From assembly GCA_036386835.1 (NCBI GenBank), contig DASVUX010000029.1:1-64000 (forward strand): a DNA stretch of 64,000 nt, read 5' to 3'. The notes under the pieces were generated by a model. The model was not told the origin of the DNA, did not search any database, and saw only the letters and a program-made list of their open reading frames with translations. This stretch comes from 2-12-FULL-35-15 sp036386835 (GTDB taxonomy: Bacteria > Bacteroidota > Bacteroidia > 2-12-FULL-35-15). The position numbers were made by a program, and so were the translations under genes. Below are positions 33,993 to 42,756 of this stretch, in pieces. Within the stretch, counting starts at the first letter, position 1. Every line of letters begins with the position of its first letter.

Positions 33993-34468
33993 GCCTTCTG
34001 GATTAGCGCAACAGCATACGCACAAACCCCTTCTTCTCTTCCTACATATCCCATCTTTTCATTGGTGGTGGCTTTTATAGCGATATCTTCATTCTCAATT
34101 CCAAGGATGGGGATAAGCGCAGCTTTCATGGCATCTATATGAGGATTGATCTTTGGTTTTTCAAGCACAAGCGTGCAGTCGATATTACCTATTGAATATT
34201 CTTTTTCCTTCAGAAGTGAAACAACCCTTGATAGCAGGATCTTACTGTCAATCCCTTTGAATTCAGATGAGGTATCAGGAAAATGGAAGCCAATGTCACG
34301 TAATCCCGCAGCACCAAGAAGCGCATCGCAGATCGCATGAATAAGGACATCTGCATCAGAATGTCCCACCGCTCCTTTTGTATGAGGATGTTTAATGCCG
34401 CCAAGCCAGAAGTCAGTTCCCTCTTTTAACTGGTGAACATCGAAGCCGAAACCTACCCGTATTTTCAT
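33989..34468 (-). CDS. ispF: 2-C-methyl-D-erythritol 2,4-cyclodiphosphate synthase
   Basis: A 159-aa trimeric enzyme of the non-mevalonate isoprenoid pathway. The divalent-metal ligands are visible in GFGFDVHQL (Asp and His near 9-11) and GHSDADVLIHAICDALLGA (His near 35), followed by DIGFHFPDT and the C-terminal KATTNEKMGYVGREEGVCAYAVAL. It makes MEcPP from CDP-ME 2-phosphate in the cytosol. It is downstream of, and on the same strand as, porV but a strong terminator lies between them, so it has its own promoter. Confidence 0.96.
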   Translation of the reverse strand: MKIRVGFGFDVHQLKEGTDFWLGGIKHPHTKGAVGHSDADVLIHAICDALLGAAGLRDIGFHFPDTSSEFKGIDSKILLSRVVSLLKEKEYSIGNIDCTLVLEKPKINPHIDAMKAALIPILGIENEDIAIKATTNEKMGYVGREEGVCAYAVALIQKA

Positions 34469-34484
34469 TGCGCTAAATTAGGCA

Positions 34485-34521
34485 TAAAAAAACTCCCGCG
34501 ATTGCGGGAGCTTTTGTTTTT
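34485..34521 (-). terminator. Terminator after porV
   Basis: Stem CTCCCGC/GCGGGAG with a four-base loop (34493-34510), flanked by A7 on the left and TTTTGTTTTT on the right, so it can work in both directions. It sits 16 bases past the porV stop and upstream of ispF. Confidence 0.85.
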
Positions 34522-34536
34522 ATCGGGATAGTTTAT

Positions 34537-35829
34537 TTATTCAGTGGTTTTGTTCTCATCGTTCTGAGCTTTGAACGCATCAAAATCGAATGTAAGCGTG
34601 AATCTCAATGTGTTTTCCAGCGGATTACGCTGTTGTGTAGGGATCAGGTAAGCAAAATCAAGTCCGAATACATTGTACTTAACTCCAGCCCCCAGCGTAA
34701 AGAACTGGCGATTACCCTTGGTCGGGTGCTCATAAAAGTATCCGAGCCTTACAGCGAATAAATGATTATACCAGTATTCCATACCGATTGAATAATTTAA
34801 TTCGCGGAGCTCTTCTTTACCGCCACCCGGTGCATCATTGAAAGATCCGAAAATACCCTCTGCAACACCGCGGTTCGGGTCTTTTCCTTTTTCAATGATC
34901 GGGTTATTGTCCGCATCATAAGCGATTCCCATATCTTTACCGGTAGAATCGAAAGTGTGCTTGTAGACCGGTGGGGTAGGAACCAGCAATTTATTTACAT
35001 CGGCAAGTACAGCAATGGAATTGTAATCATCCAGCTGAACAGTTAGGCTTCCGCCAAAACGCATGTTAATAGGGATAAAATCCGCATTGTCCCTGCCGCC
35101 TCTGTCGGAGTAAGACATTTTATTTCCGATATTGGTAATAGCAAGTCCGATCGCCCCGATCGCTTTTTTATCACCTAACTTTAGTTTATCTTTTCTGTAT
35201 AGAGCAGAAATATCCACAGCAATGGCACGCCCTGCTTTGGTCTGGGCACCTTCAACAAGTGCGCCTCCCGTTAGGTTTGAATTTACGAATCTTACAGCAC
35301 CACCAACCCCGAATTCTTTAGATAACTTAGTTGCATAAGCAATATCAAGAGCAAACTCATTAGGACGAAACTGCCCGATAGTATTGCCATTCGCATCAGT
35401 AAATGTAATGTCGCCCAAAGAAAAATAGCGCAGTGAAGCACCAATTGTCCCGCTTTTTTTGGTTTTATAGTAACCAGAAAGATAAGCCAGGTTAATATCC
35501 GGTACCAAAGCTCTCAGCCATGGTGTATAAGATACCCCAACACCAAGCTTTTTATCAGCAAATGCCAGTTTGGACGGATTCCAGTGAATGGAATTTATAT
35601 CCGTTGATGAAGCTACTCCCGCATCACCCATACCACCCGCACGAGAATCTGGTGTAATAAGTAGAAAAGGAACAGCAGTTGTGATTGTATTCAGCTGTAA
35701 TTCGTTAGCCCTTCCGGAGTTAGTTGAAGGAGCTTTCAGTGTATTCTGCTGTGCATTCAGGGTTCCGCCAGCTAATAAACTAATACTTATTATCGGGATG
35801 ATTTTACTATAGGCTTTTAATTCGTTCAT
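34537..35829 (-). CDS. porV: Type IX secretion outer-membrane protein PorV (LptO)
   Basis: A 430-aa FadL-like beta-barrel protein with signal peptide (IISISLLAGGTLNAQ, cleavage about 27) and the PorV hallmark VPFLLITPDSRAGGMGDAGVAS followed by IHWNPSKLAF near 80. PorV is the T9SS shuttle that carries cargo from the translocon to the PorU sortase at the cell surface. It lies directly downstream of porU (120 bases apart) on the same strand, which is the conserved Bacteroidetes arrangement. Confidence 0.95.
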   Translation of the reverse strand: MNELKAYSKIIPIISISLLAGGTLNAQQNTLKAPSTNSGRANELQLNTITTAVPFLLITPDSRAGGMGDAGVASSTDINSIHWNPSKLAFADKKLGVGVSYTPWLRALVPDINLAYLSGYYKTKKSGTIGASLRYFSLGDITFTDANGNTIGQFRPNEFALDIAYATKLSKEFGVGGAVRFVNSNLTGGALVEGAQTKAGRAIAVDISALYRKDKLKLGDKKAIGAIGLAITNIGNKMSYSDRGGRDNADFIPINMRFGGSLTVQLDDYNSIAVLADVNKLLVPTPPVYKHTFDSTGKDMGIAYDADNNPIIEKGKDPNRGVAEGIFGSFNDAPGGGKEELRELNYSIGMEYWYNHLFAVRLGYFYEHPTKGNRQFFTLGAGVKYNVFGLDFAYLIPTQQRNPLENTLRFTLTFDFDAFKAQNDENKTTE

Positions 35830-35949
35830 CTTTAGTAAATTGGTTAAATAACAATGTAATTCTACAATACCTTATGACCCGTCTAAATTTTCATGCCTTT
35901 CAAGGCTTTAAAGGAATTTTTTTCTTTTAAAGGATTGCTAATGTACTAA

Positions 35950-38900
35950 TTAATTTAAAATGACAAGTTTTTCGAATTTTTCAGCCGTTTGACCTTCGCT
36001 GGTTTTAACTTTTAACCTGTACACATAAACACCTTTTCCTATTTTATCACCGAAATCATCACGGCCATCCCATTCTATCGGGTTCGACCTGTAGCCCTCG
36101 GCATAAATATACTGGCTGAAATTTTTTACAAGCTTACCGGACACAGTAAAGATCTGGAGCTCTACCTGCAAAGTCTGGCAGCATTGATTCTGCTCAAAGT
36201 AAAAAGCTGTCCGGGTTGTAAATGGGTTCGGGTAATTGAGGACATGTGACAATGCGAGTTCTGCAGATCTTGCCACTATAAATTCAGTATAAGCTTTTGA
36301 GGAATTGTTGTAAACATCCCACACTTTCAGGTCGAGGGTGTGCTTGCCTTCAGCCAGTTCCGTGAAAGGATAGCGCACATTACCGCTCTTGTAGCTGTTC
36401 AGATCCGCCTGGTAATAATCATTCAGAACAATTGAGTTCTCCGTGTTGGCATCAAGAACTGCAGTAACATCATGCCCGATCCCGTTTCCTACCGTATTAA
36501 TCCCGTTCTCATCCTTGAGGATTGCATAGATATCAGGATTCTCGTCTGTCAGGCCACCTTCAACAAACTTGGTGTCATTCATATAAAGCTTGATCTCCGG
36601 GCCGGCATTATCAGCAGCAGCAGAGTCGTTCGAGCCGCCAATGATAATCTTTTCATAAAAGCCGTTGGCATCTTCAGAACCATTCTCCGCATAATAGCTG
36701 ATCCTTCCGATGCCATACTGGTATGCGATATCTTTAGGAACAACGAAACTGAATTTATAATAACCGTTAGTTACACTAACTTTTCCTTTGTACAAAACAT
36801 TCTTTTGCAGCTTAAAAGGGAATGGGGGGCTGTTTCCAGGTCCGTCATTGGAAAGAGTAGTAATGCTTTGTGATTTATCAAATACAGTCGGATAGAGTAC
36901 TCCGTTATAATTTGTAAGGACCGCACCGGACTTATTCCGTACATATCCGCTTACACTAACAAGTGATAAAGCCTTGATAGTATCAGTGCTTGACGTTGTA
37001 ACCGCAACCGAATTAATAGTATCCGTTGAAATGTTGTGTTTAGGGTAGGCTAGTCGTAATGCCGGATCTCCAAGCAGGGTGAAATTACGGCTGTTCACGG
37101 AATTTCCTCCAATCTGGTTTTTGATAAAGTGGTAAAGGTCTCCAAGCCGTGGCATCTGACCGTTTACGGGTGTGAATGCCTTATTGTAAAAGTTCTGGTT
37201 AAGCACAAAATTGGGGGAAGCAAACACCAGTCTGACTGTGGTTAAAAGTGCAATTCCGCCACCGTTAGGGTTCAGAAATACAAATTCTCCGGCAGAAGTC
37301 CTGTCCGGATCGTCCCACCGGCTGAATTCACAGGTGGCAGTAAAGAATAGAGGAAGGTTATTGATATTGTTCCACTTGTTGATGTCAGAAACCTCAACGA
37401 TCCGCTCATGCCCAAGCCCAACTTCTCCGCCATGCCCGGTATAATTAATTATCAATGCGCCTTTTTCAACACGTTTTGTCAATGCATCAGTAACACCCGG
37501 ATAGCGGTTGCCTCCCGGGGTCGACTCCTGCTGATAGGCATCCATGTAGATCTTATCCACATTGTAATTATTATAAGCCGTATCAATTTTATTGGCAAGC
37601 ACATTGGATTGTGAAACGTGTAGATTATTGTCTTCATCATCGGCTACAAAGCACACAACATTTCTCCAGTCACCAAATGGAGAGCTGGCATTCTGGCTGC
37701 AGCTGTTATTGTTTGACGTGCTTGGGGCCAGGCCGGTCCTGTGATACGAAAGGATTTTGTTTACCGCATCCTGCGCTTCCAGCTTTGTTTTCACCGGAAA
37801 GCGCCCGATTCCAAGGTCAACAGCATCATTATCACTTTCGTCCCAATGGCCTTCGTGATCATCCAGCAAACCGAAAAAATCATCGGAAACATAGGAGCTG
37901 GTTGGGACAGTAGAATTGAAAGATTGATAGGTAGGGATAAAATTGGTGTTACTGCTGAAACGTTTCTTATTGTCATAGGATCCGTCTCCAAACATCAGAA
38001 GGTACCTTGGCATGTCAGCCGGGCCGGTGGACCTGTCGTAAAACATTTTTACAAAATCGCGGATTCCGGAAATGTCCTGTGCACCGGAGGAAAATTCATT
38101 ATAGATCTCCTGCGGAGTCACGATCAGGGTGGAAATAGAATCAGTAGTTTCATGGAATGAAGCCAGTCTCCTCGCCTCATCCATAAAATTCGGATGTGCA
38201 ATAATAATCATGTCACGGTTCAGCAATGCGTGCAGGTCCTGGTTGGGAACACGGCCTGAAATTGCAGGAGCCTTGTAGTCCGCACCTGTAAATGCAACGA
38301 ACTCGTGCAGCGTATCGGCCGCCACCGTAAATTGGTGCAGGCCTCCGCTGCTGTTCAGTGATTGGGAACGGATATCGGTGATGTCGGTTACGTCCCAAAT
38401 CTGTATGGGTAAAGAACTAGTCAGGTTGAACTGGGCAATATTCCCCGGTCCGGCGGACTGGGCATCCCGGAAGATCATTTGCTGGCCTGACATGATAAGG
38501 TTGCGCCTCACATTCAGCTCAATATAATCCACCCATCCAACGGCAGCATCAGTTTGCTTGGTTATCGTTACCGTGGTAACAGAACTGTTAGGTGTAAAGG
38601 AAAAACAGCCGCTTTCCATATTAGCATAATCATCATAAGCACTTCCACTGATCTCATCGACAGCAATAACAGTATTCCCGTTTTGGCAGGATACTGAATA
38701 ATAGGAGCTGTCGAAGCCGGAAAGATCCTCGAAACGTGAGGCTACCCTTGCTTTCGCATAAGAAAGGCTGCTCATATCAATGTTCGGAAAAGAATGAGAG
38801 AAGCTGTAAGAAGTGATATTGTCAAAAAACTCACCGAACCACTCACGGCCGGATTTTATAAAGTTAATGTTATCGTGTTCCGTAAAGTTATAATCATCAA

Positions 38901-39849
38901 ATGTGGTTACAACATGTGTGGGCGTGCCTGAGACGGATGGCTGATTTTGAATCCGCTTTCCGGCACCCAGGTCAAACGTTATGAAATAATATGCGGAATC
39001 GGAATATAAATTTTGTTTGTGCTGAAATTTGGGGCAGCCCGCGGGATTGTAATTCCAGGAATTAGGACCGGTTCCGTAAAACAATGCGTATTCATTCTGA
39101 TCGAAAATGCCGTTCCCGTCATCCTGGACATATATCGGATTTTCCACCAGATCATCTGTCCTCGGAACTGAATTAAGCTCGGGAAGCATGCCTCCACCGT
39201 TCCCATAAACCCTCAGGTTCTGGGGATTTACAGAATTCATGTCGATCCCCAGGCTTGAAAGGAAAGAATAGGATATCCTGTAGATCCCGTCAGAAGTAGT
39301 GGCGATGCGGTACCAGTTCCCGCTTTGTAACACAGAGTTGGAGGCATAAACCCTGCTCCTGGAGCTGCTCCGGTTCACATAAGAAGGAGAGGCCTGGATA
39401 TCAAAAGAAACCAGCTTTTCGAATCTCCCGCTCGATGCATTCTTTCTGACAGGAATAAAGGAGATAATCCCATAGGTTGCTTTCCGGGAGGTTCTTACGG
39501 TTCCGGAAATAGTGATCTCATTTGCAATTATCGCTTTTTTAGGAATAGCTGCAATTTCTGCTTCGGTGAGGGGCTCAAATACGGTATTGGAAAGGTTCGC
39601 AGAAATCGTATTCTCGTTTCCGGTGAGTTCAATACGTTGGGAATACCTCGGGAGGAAATGATCACCAGGAGTGTAATCAGCTCCCTCGAAATACATTGTC
39701 CGGGCATTTTCTCCCTCCAGCATTGAGATGCGGATAGGTTGGCCCCAGGCAATGGAATGTGCAGGATGAGCAGAAGGCGTACTTCTTGACTGGGCGAAAA
39801 TCGCCAGGTTTATTATGGAAAAGAGCAGGATTAGTTTTCCGGTTCTCAT
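35950..39849 (-). CDS. porU: Type IX secretion system sortase PorU
   Basis: A 1299-aa gingipain-like (C25) protein. It has a signal peptide (LLFSIINLAIFAQ, about 19), a long N-terminal region, the C25 catalytic region with INYTGHGGEVGLGH (catalytic His near 805) and FFTATCEFSRWDDP (catalytic Cys near 838), an Ig-like segment and a C-terminal sorting-like domain (LNYPNPFTTRTAFYFEQ ... IGKGVYVYRLKVKT). PorU removes the sorting domain of T9SS cargo and attaches A-LPS or similar at the surface. It opens the minus-strand porU-porV pair and is divergent from porP-gldJ. Confidence 0.96.
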   Translation of the reverse strand: MRTGKLILLFSIINLAIFAQSRSTPSAHPAHSIAWGQPIRISMLEGENARTMYFEGADYTPGDHFLPRYSQRIELTGNENTISANLSNTVFEPLTEAEIAAIPKKAIIANEITISGTVRTSRKATYGIISFIPVRKNASSGRFEKLVSFDIQASPSYVNRSSSRSRVYASNSVLQSGNWYRIATTSDGIYRISYSFLSSLGIDMNSVNPQNLRVYGNGGGMLPELNSVPRTDDLVENPIYVQDDGNGIFDQNEYALFYGTGPNSWNYNPAGCPKFQHKQNLYSDSAYYFITFDLGAGKRIQNQPSVSGTPTHVVTTFDDYNFTEHDNINFIKSGREWFGEFFDNITSYSFSHSFPNIDMSSLSYAKARVASRFEDLSGFDSSYYSVSCQNGNTVIAVDEISGSAYDDYANMESGCFSFTPNSSVTTVTITKQTDAAVGWVDYIELNVRRNLIMSGQQMIFRDAQSAGPGNIAQFNLTSSLPIQIWDVTDITDIRSQSLNSSGGLHQFTVAADTLHEFVAFTGADYKAPAISGRVPNQDLHALLNRDMIIIAHPNFMDEARRLASFHETTDSISTLIVTPQEIYNEFSSGAQDISGIRDFVKMFYDRSTGPADMPRYLLMFGDGSYDNKKRFSSNTNFIPTYQSFNSTVPTSSYVSDDFFGLLDDHEGHWDESDNDAVDLGIGRFPVKTKLEAQDAVNKILSYHRTGLAPSTSNNNSCSQNASSPFGDWRNVVCFVADDEDNNLHVSQSNVLANKIDTAYNNYNVDKIYMDAYQQESTPGGNRYPGVTDALTKRVEKGALIINYTGHGGEVGLGHERIVEVSDINKWNNINNLPLFFTATCEFSRWDDPDRTSAGEFVFLNPNGGGIALLTTVRLVFASPNFVLNQNFYNKAFTPVNGQMPRLGDLYHFIKNQIGGNSVNSRNFTLLGDPALRLAYPKHNISTDTINSVAVTTSSTDTIKALSLVSVSGYVRNKSGAVLTNYNGVLYPTVFDKSQSITTLSNDGPGNSPPFPFKLQKNVLYKGKVSVTNGYYKFSFVVPKDIAYQYGIGRISYYAENGSEDANGFYEKIIIGGSNDSAAADNAGPEIKLYMNDTKFVEGGLTDENPDIYAILKDENGINTVGNGIGHDVTAVLDANTENSIVLNDYYQADLNSYKSGNVRYPFTELAEGKHTLDLKVWDVYNNSSKAYTEFIVARSAELALSHVLNYPNPFTTRTAFYFEQNQCCQTLQVELQIFTVSGKLVKNFSQYIYAEGYRSNPIEWDGRDDFGDKIGKGVYVYRLKVKTSEGQTAEKFEKLVILN

Positions 39850-39872
39850 AGGCAGATCAGGGTTAAAGATTC

Positions 39873-39931
39873 CAAATTTAATTAAAAAAAGAGCAATATT
39901 ATTGGTAGATATGTTTTTTTAATTAAATTTG
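39873..39931. promoter_or_regulatory. Divergent porU / porP promoter region in a perfect 18-bp inverted repeat
   Basis: The arms 39873-39890 (CAAATTTAATTAAAAAAA) and 39914-39931 are exact reverse complements, 23 bases apart. The outer 8 bases of each arm read TAAATTTG in the outward direction: on the minus strand towards porU and on the plus strand towards porP. Both directions therefore carry an exact TAnnTTTG box in a symmetric layout. Confidence 0.7.
39901..39931 (+). promoter_or_regulatory. Candidate promoter for porP-gldJ
   Basis: ATTG (39901-39904), a 19-base spacer and TAAATTTG (39924-39931) match the Bacteroidetes TTTG-N19-TAnnTTTG promoter in seven-eighths of the boxes' bases and in spacing. 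It implies a leader of about 135 bases before the porP ATG. A weaker TATAATTG at 40041-40048 could be an alternative. Confidence 0.55.
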
Positions 39932-40071
39932 TCTTTAGTAGCATTTTGTGAAAGACGATATCTAACGACCGTATTGTGAATTTATTGTGTCAGCAGGTTG
40001 AAAAATTACCTGGATTGAAACTTTTTGTTGGAAATTATTGTATAATTGTGTCCCATTAAAATAAAGTAATT

Positions 40072-41028
40072 ATGTTAAAACGAATTGTTTTAATTTTAAC
40101 TGTACTGTTTTCTTTAGGTTTTGACAACAATGCATTTGCTCAGGACCCTGAATTTACACAGTTTTACGCCAATCCTCTTTATTTGAACCCAGCATTCGCA
40201 GGTACGGCACGTTGCCCGAGAATCTGTCTTAATTACCGTAATCAGTGGCCCGCCATCTCAGGGACATATGTTACCTATTCGGCTTCTTATGACCAGCATT
40301 TTGATGCGATCAAAGGAGGTTTGGGTTTATTGGTTACTAATGATAAGGCAGGTCAGGGGACATTAACAACCACCAATATTTCAGCAATGTATTCTTATCA
40401 GCTGAATATTAACCGCGAGTTTTCTATGAAGTTTGGTTTCCAGGCGAGCTATTTTCAAAAGAGCATCGACTGGAGTAAGCTTACTTTCGGTGATATGATC
40501 GATGAGAGAAGAGGTTTTGTGTACAATACGAATGAAGTTCCGGGTGCGTCTACAAAGGCTAACGTGGATCTGTCTGCCGGCCTGCTAGGATACAGCAAGC
40601 GTTATTTCTTTGGTTTTGCCGCACACCATCTGACCCAGCCTGATGAAGGCCTTATCGGTCCAAGCAAGCTGCCGATGAAGCTTACCGTTCATGCAGGTGC
40701 AGTTCTGCCCGTAGGTGATAAAGGTAACGAAACTATGATCTCACCAAATGTACTATACCAGAAACAGCAGGATTTTCAACAGCTTAACCTCGGAGTGTAT
40801 GTAAACAAAGGATCAATTGTTGGTGGTCTTTGGTACCGTAATCAGGATTCATTCATTGCCCTGATCGGATTTACCCAGCATTTTTTCAAGATCGGCTACA
40901 GCTATGATGTAACCGTTTCAAAACTTACAAATGCAACAGCAGGATCACATGAGATCTCTTTCTCCCTGCAGTTTGAGTGTAAGCCTAAAAAGAAGAAATT
41001 CAGAACAGTAAGCTGTCCTTCATTTTAA
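40072..41028 (+). CDS. PorP/SprF-family type IX secretion membrane protein
   Basis: A 318-aa outer-membrane beta-barrel protein with signal peptide (cleavage after NNAFAQ, about 24) and the family signature DPEFTQFYANPLYLNPAFAGTARCPRICLNYRNQWPA at the mature N-terminus. PorP/SprF proteins bind T9SS periplasmic partners or serve adhesin export; many paralogues exist per genome, so this is not necessarily the core PorP. It sits divergent from porU and 76 bases before gldJ. Confidence 0.92.
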   Translation: MLKRIVLILTVLFSLGFDNNAFAQDPEFTQFYANPLYLNPAFAGTARCPRICLNYRNQWPAISGTYVTYSASYDQHFDAIKGGLGLLVTNDKAGQGTLTTTNISAMYSYQLNINREFSMKFGFQASYFQKSIDWSKLTFGDMIDERRGFVYNTNEVPGASTKANVDLSAGLLGYSKRYFFGFAAHHLTQPDEGLIGPSKLPMKLTVHAGAVLPVGDKGNETMISPNVLYQKQQDFQQLNLGVYVNKGSIVGGLWYRNQDSFIALIGFTQHFFKIGYSYDVTVSKLTNATAGSHEISFSLQFECKPKKKKFRTVSCPSF

Positions 41029-41104
41029 TTAATAAATAATCAGAACAATTTTTTAACCGATATAAAGTTAGTATAGGCTAAGATTTTCAGTATAAACCAA
41101 ATAA

Positions 41105-42676
41105 ATGACAATGAAAACAACAACGGGCAAATTAATTTTACTTGGAGCGACTATCGCGGCATTTGCATCATGCCAGAAAGAACGTTCTCCGGTAACTGCT
41201 TGGGAATATAATAATCCTAAGAATGGCGGTTTTGAGGTTGGGCCTTATGAGGAGCAGGAAACCGGGCCGGGTTTGGTCTTGGTTGAAGGCGGAACATTTA
41301 CTATGGGCAGGGCAGAACAGGATGTCACTTACGATTGGAATACAATTCCCAGAAGGGTAACTGTTTCTTCCTTTTATATGGACCAGACAGAAGTCCGCAA
41401 CCTGGATTACCTTGAGTACCTTCACTGGACATCAAGAGTATTTGGGCCTAACTTTTACGATGTTGTTAAAAAAGCACTTCCTGATACGCTTGTTTGGCGT
41501 GATCGTTTAGCTTTCAATGAGCCTTATGTCGAATATTACCTGCGCCATCCGTCTTACAGGGATTATCCTGTAGTAGGAGTTAACTGGTTGCAGGCTTCCG
41601 ATTTTTGTGCATGGAGGACCGACAGGGTGAATGAGTTTATTCTGATCCGCGAAGGTATCCTTGAACATAATCCTTCACCTACTGAAAATGATTATTTTAA
41701 TACGGACCAGTATCTTGCAGGTAAATGGCAGGGAACGGTTGTAACGCCAATCCCGTCAATGGATCCTAACGGAGGTGACCGTCTTGTTCGTATGGAAGAT
41801 GGTATTTTCTTACCTCGTTACCGCCTGCCGACAGAAGCTGAATGGGAATTTGCCGCTTATGGCCTTATCGGGAATACTATCGGTGAGCGTATTACCGACA
41901 GAAGATTGTACCCTTGGAACGGACATGGTACACGTAACCCGGATGCGAAATATCTAGGCCAGATGCTCGCCAACTACCAGCGTTCTAATGGTGATATGAT
42001 GGGAACTGCAGGTTCTTTGAATGATGCCGGGGATATCACTACTCCCGTATTCTCATATTGGCCTAATGATTATGGTTTGTATAATATGGCAGGTAACGTA
42101 TCCGAGTGGGTAATGGATGTTTACCGTCCCCTGTCACCTGAGGATAAGGCTGATTTCCGCCCATTCCGCGGTAATGTTTTCAAAACTCAGGAGCGTGACG
42201 TAGATGGGATCATGATCAATGATACTATTAAATACGACAGCGATAGTAATATCGTAAGCATACCGGGAATGGTTCGCTGGAGGGATGTTAATATCGCTGT
42301 TCCGGATGATAATCTTGATGAAAGAAGAAATTATAAATATGCTGATAACATCAACTTCCTTGATGGTGACCAGCAATCTCAGATTGATGGATTGAATGGT
42401 ATCTCCTGGACAGATCAATACGATCCTGCTACCGGGAAACCGGAAAGCAGCGGGATGTACAATGCACCTGTTAAAGTTGATGATAAAGATCCTTCTTTAA
42501 CGTCTATGATCAATGATAAAGCCCGTGTGTACAAAGGTGGTTCATGGAAAGACCGTGCATACTGGATGGTTCCGGGAACAAGACGTTACCTTGATCAGCG
42601 CCAGTCTTCTGCATGGCTTGGATTCCGTTGTGCTATGACACGTGTTGGAAGCCCCGTTGGTTTAGGAAGAAGATAA
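41105..42676 (+). CDS. gldJ: Gliding motility lipoprotein GldJ
   Basis: A 523-aa outer-membrane lipoprotein (lipobox AFASC, Cys23) with a formylglycine-generating-enzyme-like (SUMF1) fold. It shows YNNPKNGGFEVGP, LVLVEGGTFTMGR near 62, RLPTEAEWEFAAYG near 240, YNMAGNVSEWVMDVYRP near 322 and KGGSWKDRAYWM and SAWLGFRCA at the end. GldJ is needed for gliding and stabilises other Gld/T9SS lipoproteins. The YNxPKNGGF start and the position beside porU/porV favour GldJ over the related GldK, whose gene clusters with gldLMN. Confidence 0.9.
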   Translation: MTMKTTTGKLILLGATIAAFASCQKERSPVTAWEYNNPKNGGFEVGPYEEQETGPGLVLVEGGTFTMGRAEQDVTYDWNTIPRRVTVSSFYMDQTEVRNLDYLEYLHWTSRVFGPNFYDVVKKALPDTLVWRDRLAFNEPYVEYYLRHPSYRDYPVVGVNWLQASDFCAWRTDRVNEFILIREGILEHNPSPTENDYFNTDQYLAGKWQGTVVTPIPSMDPNGGDRLVRMEDGIFLPRYRLPTEAEWEFAAYGLIGNTIGERITDRRLYPWNGHGTRNPDAKYLGQMLANYQRSNGDMMGTAGSLNDAGDITTPVFSYWPNDYGLYNMAGNVSEWVMDVYRPLSPEDKADFRPFRGNVFKTQERDVDGIMINDTIKYDSDSNIVSIPGMVRWRDVNIAVPDDNLDERRNYKYADNINFLDGDQQSQIDGLNGISWTDQYDPATGKPESSGMYNAPVKVDDKDPSLTSMINDKARVYKGGSWKDRAYWMVPGTRRYLDQRQSSAWLGFRCAMTRVGSPVGLGRR

Positions 42677-42691
42677 TAAAGAAACATTATT

Positions 42692-42732
42692 AAAACAAAA
42701 GCCCTCCCGACTGCGGGAGGGCTTTTGTTTTT
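42692..42732. terminator. Strong bidirectional terminator after gldJ
   Basis: The near-perfect stem AAAACAAAAGCCCTCCCG / CGGGAGGGCTTTTGTTTT closes on a four-base loop and ends in a T-run on both strands. It is shared by gldJ (stop at 42676) and the convergent gene ending at 42757. Confidence 0.93.
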
Positions 42733-42756
42733 TATAATATTACTATTTCCTATTGT

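Noticed and set aside
40041..40048. TATAATTG as the porP promoter
   Set aside because: Only seven of eight positions fit and the nearest TTTG is 13 bases away; the box at 39924-39931 has better match and spacing.
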